The notes beneath the pieces were generated by a model. The model searched no databases. It worked only from the letters and a program-made list of their open reading frames with translations, and had not been told where the DNA came from. Shown in pieces: positions 7,763-17,360 of a stretch of 37,107 bases of DNA. Position numbers and translations under genes: made by a program. How positions within the stretch are numbered: the first letter of the stretch is position 1; the number at the start of each line of letters is the position of its first letter. Source of the DNA: an uncultured Bacilli bacterium (GTDB taxonomy: Bacteria > Bacillota_I > Bacilli_A > RF39 > UBA660); contig CALVUY010000006.1 in assembly GCA_944363705.1 (NCBI GenBank), forward strand, positions 1-37,107, written 5' to 3'.

Positions 7763-8615
7763 ATTTTTTATAAGCTTTCTCATTTTTACTTATTATTTCA
7801 GAATAAATATTTTCTATCTTTTCTAATTCATTAAATTGTTCTTTAGGAGCATTTCTATTTACCATATCATTTTTAATCTTATTTATTCTTACATCATAAT
7901 TAAGACAAATTTGATCATTACTTTCATCTCTTAAGTCTTGCAATAAAGATAAATAATTATCAAGAGCCACAGGAATAGTTTTAAACTCTTTATCTATTGG
8001 TACAATATAATTTACTTTTATACCAAGAAACAAACACTTAAAAATAAAGTCAGGTAATAAGTCATAACATTTATTATGTGTCTCTATATTTGATAATTTG
8101 GCAGTCTTACTTGAAAGTATTTCTTTTTCGTATCTTTCCCTTGTTGCAAGTAAACTTGCTAAATTTCCTCTTACCACTACATTTATAACAATATCATAAT
8201 TTTTAGGTATATTACTTATTAAGTCTATTAAACTATAATCAATTGGAGCTTTCTCCCTCAATACAGAATAACCATTTTGTATAGCATAAGAAAATAGTTC
8301 ATCTCCCCATAAATGAGCATCAAAATTTGTAAGAGTTGCATAATCTGTTGGATATTTATCTAATATTTCTTTAGAGTACTTATGAAATTGACGATAATTA
8401 TCAGAATTTATAATTATATAATTAGATAAATTTGTACTATCTATATATGTAGTTTTTCCACAACCAGGTTGTCCAACTACAAACATAATAGATGAATTAT
8501 TTTGAAGAGATTTATTTACAAATAAATTTTCTTTAAGTTGTTCTAAAACTTTTTTATGCTCATCTTTGGATAGTTTATATTTTTCAATGTTATCTTTTAA
8601 TATTTTGTTTTTCAA
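7761..8615 (-). CDS. Zeta-toxin-like kinase, no antitoxin seen
   Basis: 284 residues from a TTG start. Zeta toxins phosphorylate UDP-N-acetylglucosamine and so block cell-wall synthesis. The sequence shows Walker A VGQPGCGKTT (about 47-56), NSDNYRQFH (Asp and Arg in the position of the substrate-binding residues) and RERYEKE, matching the zeta RYE region, with a further ~90 residues after the kinase core. The TTG at 8613-8615 is chosen because AAGGAG ends 9 nt before it. Canonical systems carry an epsilon antitoxin directly upstream; here only a promoter and small RNA1 lie there, and no epsilon-like gene is near. It may be a solitary zeta-family kinase or be controlled differently. Confidence 0.75.
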   Translation of the reverse strand: MKNKILKDNIEKYKLSKDEHKKVLEQLKENLFVNKSLQNNSSIMFVVGQPGCGKTTYIDSTNLSNYIIINSDNYRQFHKYSKEILDKYPTDYATLTNFDAHLWGDELFSYAIQNGYSVLREKAPIDYSLIDLISNIPKNYDIVINVVVRGNLASLLATRERYEKEILSSKTAKLSNIETHNKCYDLLPDFIFKCLFLGIKVNYIVPIDKEFKTIPVALDNYLSLLQDLRDESNDQICLNYDVRINKIKNDMVNRNAPKEQFNELEKIENIYSEIISKNEKAYKK

Positions 8616-8641
8616 TATTAACAACTCCTTCGTTTAACTAT

Positions 8642-8669
8642 ATTATACTATACAATTAATTAAACACAA
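8642..8669 (-). promoter_or_regulatory. Promoter of the zeta-like gene
   Basis: TTGTGT, 16-bp spacer, TATAAT on the minus strand. Predicted start is near 8635, giving a very short 5' UTR. It lies just past the RNA1 terminator, so the gene need not depend on read-through. Confidence 0.55.
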
Positions 8670-8694
8670 ACAAAAAGCGGAGCCATAAGGCTCC
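8667..8694 (-). terminator. Terminator of RNA1
   Basis: GGAGCC-TTAT-GGCTCC perfect 6-bp stem (8694-8679) followed by GCTTTTTGTTTG on the minus strand. Confidence 0.8.
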
Positions 8695-8774
8695 TTCAGG
8701 GGGTTCGGTTGAATATAAATCCACACTTAGATCGTGGACTATATCACCATGATAAGCAAATATACTTATCATGT
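8672..8774 (-). ncRNA. Small RNA (RNA1), about 100 nt, family unknown
   Basis: A strong promoter and a terminator bracket about 100 nt without a convincing reading frame. Predicted fold: hairpin 1 ATGATAAG/CTTATCAT (8772-8749), an imperfect hairpin 2 with TCCAC/GTGGA and flanking AU pairs, a C-rich linker carrying ACCCCCTGAA, then the terminator hairpin. An unpaired C-rich tract before the terminator resembles Firmicute regulatory RNAs that bind Shine-Dalgarno sequences. A 12-nt stretch beginning in the linker is exactly complementary to the terminator loop of RNA2 (12188-12199). I recognise no known family (not tmRNA, SRP RNA or RNase P RNA). Confidence 0.65.
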
Positions 8775-8780
8775 ACATTA

Positions 8781-8809
8781 ATCATATCTAAAAATTTCCA
8801 ACTTGTCAA
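8781..8809 (-). promoter_or_regulatory. Strong promoter of RNA1
   Basis: Consensus -35 TTGACA (8804-8809), 17-bp spacer, -10 TATGAT (8781-8786) on the minus strand. It is among the best sigma-A-type promoters in the window. Confidence 0.8.
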
Positions 8810-8842
8810 TTTGATTTTGAAAATTTTAGAAAAATTTTACAA

Positions 8843-10828
8843 CTAGCTATGTATAATTGTATTTATTAGTCTAAGTTTATTAGCATCATTCTCTTTATCT
8901 AGTAAGTATTCTAGGGAATCTTCTCTAGCTTGTAACAATATTTTGTAATCTGCTTTTAAATCTGCTATCTTGAAAGTCATATCACCACTTTGCTTAGTTC
9001 CAAATAAATCTCCGTGGCCTCTTAGTTTAAAGTCTTCTTCACTAATTTCAAAACCATCATTAGTACTTTCCATTATCTCAAGTCTTTTCGTATCATTATC
9101 ACTAATTAAAATACAACTAGACTGTAATTCACTTCTTCCTACTCTTCCTCTTAACTGATGAAGTGTAGATAAACCAAATCTTTCAGCATTAAATATTACC
9201 ATCATCGTAGCATTAGGAACATCTACTCCTACTTCGATAACGGTTGTACTAATTAGTATCTGTACTTTATTTTGTAAAAACTCATTCATAATTAACTCTT
9301 TAGCAGCACTAGCCATTTTACCATGAACTAAATCTATTTTATATTTACTACCAAAAGCAAGAGTCATCTTTTCTTTTAAGTCATTTACATTAGTTAAATC
9401 ACTATTTTCACTTTCTTCAATAAGTGGTGCGATAACATATATCTGATGACCTTCTTTTAACTCTTCATACATCATTTCTAAGACATCTTTAATTTCTTTG
9501 TTATTCTTAACAACAGTTTTAATTTTCTTTCTACCCTTAGGTCTTGTCTTAATAGTAGATACGTCCATATCACCATAAATAGTTAAAGCATAAGTCCTTG
9601 GAATTGGTGTTGCGCTCATATACAAAGTATCAGGCTTTTGCCCCTTATTCTGTAGATTAGCTCTTTGGTTAACTCCAAATCTATGTTGTTCATCTGTAAT
9701 AACTAAACCAAGATTATGATAAGTAACATCTTCTTGAATTAGAGCGTGAGTTCCAACAATTATATCAATATCACCGTTTTTTAACTCTTCATAGATTAAA
9801 TCTTTCTCTTTTTTAGGAGTTGAACCTGTAAGTAAAGCCATATTTAAGTTATAGTTAGCAAAGATATCTTTTAAATTACTAAAATGTTGTGTTGCAAGTA
9901 TTTCAGTAGGTGCCATTAAAGCACTTTGATAGCCACTTAAATAATTTGCATACATTGCTATAAAAGAAACAATAGTCTTACCACTACCAACATCACCTTG
10001 TAATAATCTATTCATTCTACTCTTACTCTTTAAATCTTTAATAATTGTATTAACAGCAGTATTTTGATCTTTTGTAAGTTCATATGGAAGATGCGAAATA
10101 AATTCATTTACTTTAGATTCATCTATATCCCTTTCAATTCCACTATTCGCTTTCTTATTCTCTTCTTTTAAATAATTAATTTTAAACATAAACTCAAATA
10201 ACTCTTCATATTTAAGTCTTATCATTGCCTCTTTTAATTTCTCTTTACTAGGAGGATTATGTACTATATTTAAAGCCATTCTCTTATTAGAAAAATTATA
10301 CTTTTCTTGATACTTTAAAGGAATACTATCGTGTATCTCTTTACTTTGACTAAGTAGAGCCATATTAATATATAAAGCCATATTTTTATTAGTTAAGCCA
10401 TTAGTTAAATGATAAACTGGCTCTATCTTTACCTTATTAGAAAGTGACTCCATCTTTATTTCTGATGCTGTTATTACATTTTTAGGCTTATCAAATTTAC
10501 CTATAACAGTAACAGTAGTACCAACAGTAAGTTGACTTTTTAAGAAAGCTCTATTAAATATTGATACTCCTACAACTCCACTAGCTGTTACAAGTCTAAA
10601 ATTCATCTTATTGAGTCCTGCTTTAAATCTAACTAATATTGGACTACTTTCTATCTTACCATCTATAATTATATGATCTCCATCATTTGTCTCTTCTAAA
10701 TTGCCTCTAACTAAAAATTCATATCTAAAAGGATAATGTGTAACTAAATCATCTACAGTATTTATCCCTATCTTAGAAAGAAGTGTTAAAGCTCTAGGTC
10801 CTACACCTTTTATATCTTTTAATGCCAC
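8843..10828 (-). CDS. recG: ATP-dependent DNA helicase RecG
   Basis: 661 residues, normal RecG length. It remodels stalled replication forks and Holliday junctions. An N-terminal wedge/OB domain precedes the helicase core, with GDVGSGKT (Walker A), DEQHRFG (Walker B), SATPIPRT (motif III), STTVIEVGVDVPNA and QLRGRVGRS (motif VI). The GTG start at 10826-10828 is chosen because GAGGTGG lies 6 nt upstream; the frame is open for nine further codons that cover this ribosome-binding site. It is divergent from the GDPD-like gene. Usual recG neighbours such as fapR or plsX are absent. Confidence 0.95.
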   Translation of the reverse strand: MALKDIKGVGPRALTLLSKIGINTVDDLVTHYPFRYEFLVRGNLEETNDGDHIIIDGKIESSPILVRFKAGLNKMNFRLVTASGVVGVSIFNRAFLKSQLTVGTTVTVIGKFDKPKNVITASEIKMESLSNKVKIEPVYHLTNGLTNKNMALYINMALLSQSKEIHDSIPLKYQEKYNFSNKRMALNIVHNPPSKEKLKEAMIRLKYEELFEFMFKINYLKEENKKANSGIERDIDESKVNEFISHLPYELTKDQNTAVNTIIKDLKSKSRMNRLLQGDVGSGKTIVSFIAMYANYLSGYQSALMAPTEILATQHFSNLKDIFANYNLNMALLTGSTPKKEKDLIYEELKNGDIDIIVGTHALIQEDVTYHNLGLVITDEQHRFGVNQRANLQNKGQKPDTLYMSATPIPRTYALTIYGDMDVSTIKTRPKGRKKIKTVVKNNKEIKDVLEMMYEELKEGHQIYVIAPLIEESENSDLTNVNDLKEKMTLAFGSKYKIDLVHGKMASAAKELIMNEFLQNKVQILISTTVIEVGVDVPNATMMVIFNAERFGLSTLHQLRGRVGRSELQSSCILISDNDTKRLEIMESTNDGFEISEEDFKLRGHGDLFGTKQSGDMTFKIADLKADYKILLQAREDSLEYLLDKENDANKLRLINTIIHS

Positions 10829-10922
10829 AACACACCACCTCTTTTTCTGTCTCATATTATAGCATAATTTTTAGAATTTTAAAAGAAAATAAATCATAAA
10901 ATTTTAATAAAGGGAGGAATTT

Positions 10923-11651
10923 ATGAAAGTAATTGCAAATGGTGGTGCTTCTACTAAAAACGTTGCTAATAATACATTAGATGCTATTTATTTAGGACTT
11001 AATGCTCCATATATTGATGGTTTTAAATTTAAACTTTATTTAACTAAAGATAAAGAGATTATTACTTTAAGTGATGATATAGTAGAACTCTATACTAAAG
11101 GACTTAATGAAATAGATGATTATACTCTAAAAGACTTTTTACTTTTCAATGTAGGTAGTAAAGTTCAAAAACAACAAATAGTTACATTGAGACAAATTCT
11201 TTATATATTCCAAAATACTAATAAATATTTAATCTTAGAACTTGCCAATCAAAAAGAAAATAATGCACTATTTACTGATTTAGTTTTAAATATGGTAAGA
11301 AGTTATTCTAATAGTATTAATATTTATTTAGAAAGTGAAAATGTAGAAATAGTAGAATATTTAAAATCTACTGATAATTCTTATCCTATAGGTATTAGAG
11401 TAACTGAAGAAAGTACAGATAACTGGTATATAGATGTTGATTTTTATGATATTAATACTACTCTTTTAGATGATTTTAATATAAGAGATAAGGTTAAAGA
11501 AAATAAACTTATTATGATAGATGAGGTTAATAGGATGGAAGTATTTGATTTAATCTATGCTGAATATCAAGATATATTTAATTTTATTTATATTATAACA
11601 AATCAAATTGCTAATATTAATAGTAGTGAACAAATACAAAACAGAAGCTAA
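10923..11651 (+). CDS. Glycerophosphodiester phosphodiesterase-like protein lacking catalytic residues
   Basis: 242 residues with the outline of the GDPD TIM-barrel family: a first strand VIANGGASTKNVANNTLDAI aligns with the family's AHRGAS..PENT..A, followed by LTKDKEIITLSDD in place of LTKDG..V..HD. The catalytic His-Arg is replaced by Asn-Gly, the Glu of ENT by Asn, the ExD metal ligands by hydrophobic/Lys residues, and the second catalytic His by Ser. Hydrolysis is therefore unlikely; a binding or regulatory role is possible. GGGAGG sits before the ATG. It is divergent from recG and converges on the next gene through a shared terminator. Confidence 0.6.
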   Translation: MKVIANGGASTKNVANNTLDAIYLGLNAPYIDGFKFKLYLTKDKEIITLSDDIVELYTKGLNEIDDYTLKDFLLFNVGSKVQKQQIVTLRQILYIFQNTNKYLILELANQKENNALFTDLVLNMVRSYSNSINIYLESENVEIVEYLKSTDNSYPIGIRVTEESTDNWYIDVDFYDINTTLLDDFNIRDKVKENKLIMIDEVNRMEVFDLIYAEYQDIFNFIYIITNQIANINSSEQIQNRS

Positions 11652-11670
11652 GGTTTAACTTCTGTTTTTA
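11639..11670. terminator. Bidirectional terminator
   Basis: ACAGAAG (11641-11647) pairs with CTTCTGT (11659-11665), extended by TAA/TTA. Plus-strand TTTTTATT follows. Both flanking genes end in the stem. Confidence 0.7.
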
Positions 11671-12008
11671 TTAGCAATCTTTCTAATTTTTATCTTAGCT
11701 CGTGTTTCAATTAAATTTTCTTTTACACTATCAGACTTCTCTTCTATTTTCTCTATGATTTTTAAATATCTAGATGCTTTATCATAGAAACCCCTTTCTA
11801 CTAGATAAACAGAAGTATATAACATCATATTAGCTCTATCTTCATCATTTAAGTTAAGATCTAAAATATATTTATCAAGCTCACTTAATCTAGTTGGAGA
11901 TGATGATGAAATTATATCTTTAACACCCATCAACTTTTCTTCGTAAAATTCAATTTTCTCATTATTTAATTTATTTTTAACACTATTTCTTTTCTTAAAA
12001 TTCTTCAT
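11655..12008 (-). CDS. Conserved-looking hypothetical protein, 117 aa
   Basis: No family recognised. It is a charged, soluble, mostly helical protein with a Lys/Arg-rich start and end. The middle (about residues 60-95) has a helix-turn-helix rhythm reminiscent of one TPR unit (DEDRANMMLYTSVYLVERG then YDKASRYLKIIEKI). The ATG has AGGAGAAAG upstream, and TTTACT-17-TATACT at 12029-12057 could be its promoter. It faces away from RNA2. Confidence 0.6.
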   Translation of the reverse strand: MKNFKKRNSVKNKLNNEKIEFYEEKLMGVKDIISSSSPTRLSELDKYILDLNLNDEDRANMMLYTSVYLVERGFYDKASRYLKIIEKIEEKSDSVKENLIETRAKIKIRKIANKNRS

Positions 12009-12075
12009 ATTCTTTCTCCTCTAATTTAAGTATAAACTTCTTTAAAAAATTAGTAAACTTTTTTCAAAAAAAGTG

Positions 12076-12104
12076 TTGACAAAATGACTTCAAATGATTA
12101 TTAT
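12076..12104 (+). promoter_or_regulatory. Strong promoter of RNA2
   Basis: -35 TTGACA (12076-12081), 17-bp spacer, -10 TATTAT (12099-12104) on the plus strand. Predicted start is near 12111. Confidence 0.75.
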
Positions 12105-12110
12105 AAAAAG

Positions 12111-13036
<926 letters not shown>

Positions 13037-13040
13037 CAAA

Positions 13041-13072
13041 AAGTTCACATCCTACGATGTGAGCTTTTTTAT
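13041..13072. terminator. Bidirectional terminator between collagen-like gene and uppS
   Basis: TCACATC-CTAC-GATGTGA stem with GCTTTTTTATTT on the plus strand and ACTTTTTG on the minus strand. Confidence 0.8.
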
Positions 13073-13779
13073 TTGGCATTACCAAACCTTCTATCACGTT
13101 TTCGATAATTATCTAAAGATTCTTCTAAACACCTACTATTAAAATCTGGAAAATAAGTATCTGGAAAATCATATTCAGCATAACTTGACTGATAAATCAT
13201 AAAATTACTTATTCTTTTTTCACCACTTGTTCTAATAACAAAATCAAGTGGTGGTAAATCTTGATATAAATTTTTACTTACAACTTCTTTAGTAATATCT
13301 TCTATACTAAAATAACCATCTAATACTTGTCTAACAATTTTCTTAGTCATATCTACTATCTCATAGTCACCACCATAATTAAGACAAATATTCAAAATTC
13401 CTCTTGTATTGTTCTTAGTATCATCTGTTGTCTTATCCATTGCCTCAAGTACACTCTTAGGAAGATTATCTCTTCTTCCAGAAAATACTACTTTAACATT
13501 ATTTTTCTTAATAGATTCTAATTTAGTATTAAATAATGTTACAAACAACTTCATTAAATAAGAAACTTCATTTTTATCTCTTTTAAAATTATCAGTAGAA
13601 AAGGCATATAAAGAAACAACTTTAATAGAAGTATTATTATAAATATAATCAAGAAGATTAATAAGGTTATCAGCACCTGCTTTATGTCCTAAGCTTCTAT
13701 TAAGCCCTCTTTCTTTTGCCCATCTACCATTACCATCCATAATGATTCCTAAATGATTAGGATATACTACATCACTCAT
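13069..13779 (-). CDS. uppS: Undecaprenyl diphosphate synthase (isoprenyl transferase)
   Basis: 236 residues; condenses isopentenyl diphosphates onto farnesyl diphosphate to give the C55 carrier lipid for peptidoglycan. Family motifs are all present: GIIMDGNGRWA with the catalytic Asp, the GHKAG loop, YAFSTDNFKR, LNYGG, and DFVIRTSGEKRISNFM near the C-terminus. AAGGAG sits 5 nt before the ATG. It lies 2 nt after the nifJ stop, so it is translationally coupled to an oxidoreductase gene rather than to the usual frr or cdsA. It ends in a bidirectional terminator. Confidence 0.95.
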   Translation of the reverse strand: MSDVVYPNHLGIIMDGNGRWAKERGLNRSLGHKAGADNLINLLDYIYNNTSIKVVSLYAFSTDNFKRDKNEVSYLMKLFVTLFNTKLESIKKNNVKVVFSGRRDNLPKSVLEAMDKTTDDTKNNTRGILNICLNYGGDYEIVDMTKKIVRQVLDGYFSIEDITKEVVSKNLYQDLPPLDFVIRTSGEKRISNFMIYQSSYAEYDFPDTYFPDFNSRCLEESLDNYRKRDRRFGNAK

Positions 13780-13781
13780 AA

Positions 13782-16700
13782 CTACTCCTTATTTTTATTA
13801 GTTAAACTTTCATAATAATTATTTCTTTCTTTAGCATTATCTTCATTTTCTTTAAGTAAATCATCTGCTTCCTCACTGTTTATGATTTTTAATGATTTAT
13901 ATCTATCCTCTCCTGTTAAGTACTCTTGATATTTATTAAAGTCACTCTTTCCATCCATCTTAAACTCTTTAGTATCTGGATTATAATGGAAAATTGGGAA
14001 ATATCCACTAAGCATCGCTTTCTTCTCTTCATCAATAGAGTTACTCATTCCTTTTAAAATACCCCAAGCAATACATGGAGAGTATGCAACTATTATACTT
14101 GGTCCATGATATTTTTCAGCTTCAAGCATTACTTTAACAGTAGCAGCAGGGTTAGCTCCTAAAGATATCGCTCCTACATAAACATCAGGATTAGTTAGAG
14201 CAATCTTTAAAAGGTCTTTCTTAGCAGTCTTTTTACCTGATGAAACAAATTTTGCAACTGCCCCCATTCTACTAGATTTACTTGCCTGTCCTCCTGTATT
14301 AGAATAAACTTCAGTATCAAGAACTAAGATATTAACATTTTCTCCACTATTTAATACATGGTCAATTCCGTTATAGCCGATATCATAAGCCCAACCATCT
14401 CCACCTACTGCCCATAAAGAAATAGGCATAATATATTTCTTTAGAGATTTTAAAGGCTTAATCTTAGTATGAGGAATAACAGAAAGTAAAGCTTTAGCAG
14501 TATCGACATTAATATCATTAACATAGTCTAAATAGATATCTTTTTCTTCTTCATCTACTTTAGAAATATTTTCATTTATTATATTCTTTAACTGTTGTTT
14601 CTTTACTTCATCAGCAATCTTCATACCAAATCCAAATTCAGCATTATCTTCAAATAAAGAGTTAGCCCAAGGAACACTATATGGAGTAGATGGACTAGAT
14701 GCACCATAAATAGAAGAACATCCAGTTGCATTAGCAATTACAAGTCTATCACCAAATAATTGAGTTAAAAGTTTCAAGTATGGAGTCTCACCACAACCAG
14801 CACAAGCCCCACTAAATTCAAATCTAGGTTTCTTAAACTGACTACCTTTAACAGTACTAACACTCATTACATCTTTTTCAGTCACTTCATTAAATAAGTA
14901 TTCAGTCTCTTTTAAAGTAACATCATTAACAACACTTTCTTTACTTACCATCTCAAGGGCTTTAGCCCCCTTCTTACCAGGACAAATATTAGCACATAAT
15001 CCACAACCAGTACAATCTTTATAACTAACAGCAATAGTAAATTTTAAGTTATCTTTTAAATGACTATCAAGCAGTTTATCATTTAAACTATTAGGAGCTT
15101 TCTCTACTTCTTCTTCATCTAATAACATTGGTCTAATAACAGCATGAGGACAAACTAAAGAACATAAGTTACAACTAATACAGTTTTCACTTTTATATTT
15201 AGGGACAACTTCACTAATATCACGTTTTTCAAGACGAGATAGCCCTCCATCAACAGTACCATCAGGTCTATCTAAGAAAGCACTAACAGGAAGATTATTC
15301 CCTTCACGTTTATCAATAATATCAAACAAGCTAGAACTAACTTCACTCACCTTTACATAGTCATCACTATTTTCATCTATCTTAAGTAAATGAGTTGTAT
15401 TAATAGCATTATCAACAGCATTCTTATTTTTCTCTGCTAGATTATTTCCTTTAAGTTTAAATCTATCATCAAGATTATCCTTTAACTTCTTAATTGCATA
15501 ATCACTATCAAGAATATGACCAAATTTAAAGATTAAAGCTTCCATAATTGCACTTATTTTATTACCAAGTCCTTCTTTCTTAGCAACTTTATGAGCATTA
15601 ACTACATAAACTTTAATATTATTATCTAAGATATATTTCTTATCTTCACCACTTATCATAGAGATAATCTCATCATCAGTTTTACTACTATTAAGAAGGA
15701 ACACTCCATTCTTTTTTATTTTATTAATAAATCTAAACTTAGTAAGATAAGCATCTTGTGTACAAACTAACAACTTAGCTTTACCAACATAATAAGTAGA
15801 TCTAATAGGAGTCTTTGAAAATCTTAAATGACTAAGAGTAACTCCTCCAGACTTTTTAGAATCATATTGGAAATACCCTTGAACATAAGCATCAGTAGCA
15901 TCTCCCGTTATCTTCATTAAATCTTTACATGCTGAAACCATTCCATCACTACCATAACCATAAACAAGGAATGACGTTTGTCCCCTATGAGGTAAATTAA
16001 AATCTTTATCATAAGGAATACTTAAATTAGTAACATCATCATCAATTCCAACAGTAAAGTTATGGTTAATAGTCTCTAAATTATCATATATAGCTTTTAT
16101 CATAGCAGGATTAGTATCTTTACTAGATAAACCATATCTACCACCTACTACTTTGATATCATTACCTAATGATTTAATAATATTATCTACATCTAAAAAT
16201 AATGGTTCTCCAGTACTTCCAGCTTCTTTAGTTCTATCTAGTACTGCAATCATCTTAACAGTCTTAGGAATACTCTTTAAGAAATATTCTCTTGAAAAAG
16301 GTCTATATAAATGTACTTCAACTACTCCAACTTTCTCTCCATTATCATTTAAGTAATCTACTACCTCTTTAATAGTCTCACAAACACTACCCATGGCAAC
16401 TATTACTTTAGTAGCATCCCTTTTTCCATAATAATTAAATGGTGCATAGTTTCTTCCTGTTATTTTATTAATTTCCTGCATATAGGAATTAACTATATCA
16501 GGTAATTCTAAATAGTATTTATTTCTAACTTCTGTCGCTTGGAAATAAATATCATCATTTTCACTAGTACCTCTAGTTACAGGATTATCTGGATGAAGAC
16601 TTCTTTTGCGAAAAGCATCAAGAGATTTCTTATCAATTAGTTTTTTTAATTTATCAGTATCAATAACATCTATTTTCTGTAACTCATGACTTGTTCTAAA

Positions 16701-17210
16701 ACCATCAAAAAAGTTCATAAAAGGAACTCTACCTTTAATAGCAGATAGATGAGCAACTCCAGTTAAATCCATTACTTCTTGAACTGATGATGAGGCAAGT
16801 ATTGCAAAACCTGTACTTCTAGCAGCATAAACATCTTGATGATCACCAAAAATTGATAAAGCATGAGTTGCAAGACTTCTTGCAGCGACATTAATAACAC
16901 AAGGAAGTAATTGTCCTGCTATTTTATACATATTAGGTATCATTAATAAAAGACCTTGACTAGCAGTATAAGTCGTAGTTAAACATCCTGCTTGAAGTGA
17001 ACCATGAACCATACCAGCAGCCCCTGCTTCACTTTCCATTTCTACTACTTTAACAGGTTGATTAAAGTAATTAAGCTTCCCCTCACTTGCCCATTTATCA
17101 GTAAGTTCTGCCATAGGAGATGCAGGAGTTATTGGATAGATACCTGCAACTTCTGTAAAATTATATGAAACATAACTACAAGCTTCATTTCCATCCATTA
17201 TTTTTTTCAT
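13782..17210 (-). CDS. nifJ: Pyruvate:ferredoxin (flavodoxin) oxidoreductase
   Basis: Single-chain enzyme of 1142 residues, close to the usual ~1170; decarboxylates pyruvate to acetyl-CoA while reducing ferredoxin, the central step of anaerobic fermentation. The N-terminus MDGNEACSYVSYNFTEVAGIYPITP is the thiamine-diphosphate PYR domain. Two 4Fe-4S clusters are shown by CISCNLCSLVCPHA and CTGCGLCANICPG. CAGCGETPYLKLL and GDGWAYDIGY...DTEVYSNTGGQ form the diphosphate-binding domain. The ATG at 17208-17210 fits the family's start; an ATG at 17219 and a GTG at 17222 are in frame, and the ribosome-binding site (AAAAGAG) does not decide between them. It is upstream of, and coupled to, uppS. Confidence 0.95.
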   Translation of the reverse strand: MKKIMDGNEACSYVSYNFTEVAGIYPITPASPMAELTDKWASEGKLNYFNQPVKVVEMESEAGAAGMVHGSLQAGCLTTTYTASQGLLLMIPNMYKIAGQLLPCVINVAARSLATHALSIFGDHQDVYAARSTGFAILASSSVQEVMDLTGVAHLSAIKGRVPFMNFFDGFRTSHELQKIDVIDTDKLKKLIDKKSLDAFRKRSLHPDNPVTRGTSENDDIYFQATEVRNKYYLELPDIVNSYMQEINKITGRNYAPFNYYGKRDATKVIVAMGSVCETIKEVVDYLNDNGEKVGVVEVHLYRPFSREYFLKSIPKTVKMIAVLDRTKEAGSTGEPLFLDVDNIIKSLGNDIKVVGGRYGLSSKDTNPAMIKAIYDNLETINHNFTVGIDDDVTNLSIPYDKDFNLPHRGQTSFLVYGYGSDGMVSACKDLMKITGDATDAYVQGYFQYDSKKSGGVTLSHLRFSKTPIRSTYYVGKAKLLVCTQDAYLTKFRFINKIKKNGVFLLNSSKTDDEIISMISGEDKKYILDNNIKVYVVNAHKVAKKEGLGNKISAIMEALIFKFGHILDSDYAIKKLKDNLDDRFKLKGNNLAEKNKNAVDNAINTTHLLKIDENSDDYVKVSEVSSSLFDIIDKREGNNLPVSAFLDRPDGTVDGGLSRLEKRDISEVVPKYKSENCISCNLCSLVCPHAVIRPMLLDEEEVEKAPNSLNDKLLDSHLKDNLKFTIAVSYKDCTGCGLCANICPGKKGAKALEMVSKESVVNDVTLKETEYLFNEVTEKDVMSVSTVKGSQFKKPRFEFSGACAGCGETPYLKLLTQLFGDRLVIANATGCSSIYGASSPSTPYSVPWANSLFEDNAEFGFGMKIADEVKKQQLKNIINENISKVDEEEKDIYLDYVNDINVDTAKALLSVIPHTKIKPLKSLKKYIMPISLWAVGGDGWAYDIGYNGIDHVLNSGENVNILVLDTEVYSNTGGQASKSSRMGAVAKFVSSGKKTAKKDLLKIALTNPDVYVGAISLGANPAATVKVMLEAEKYHGPSIIVAYSPCIAWGILKGMSNSIDEEKKAMLSGYFPIFHYNPDTKEFKMDGKSDFNKYQEYLTGEDRYKSLKIINSEEADDLLKENEDNAKERNNYYESLTNKNKE

Positions 17211-17292
17211 ATATATCATCACTCTTTTCTATCGTTTCTATTTTAATTATATAATAAAATTATTTTTTTATCTATCTATTTAGAAAAAATAA

Positions 17293-17301
17293 TGGTATAA
17301 T
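17293..17301 (+). promoter_or_regulatory. Extended -10 promoter of the 17361 gene
   Basis: TGG-TATAAT (extended -10) with no good -35. Predicted start is near 17308. The opposite strand has TATAAT at 17246-17251, possibly for nifJ. Confidence 0.45.
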
Positions 17302-17360
17302 GTGAATGAGAAAGAATATAATTTCAAAAAATATTACATTATGTGGATAAGGAGTAAAAT

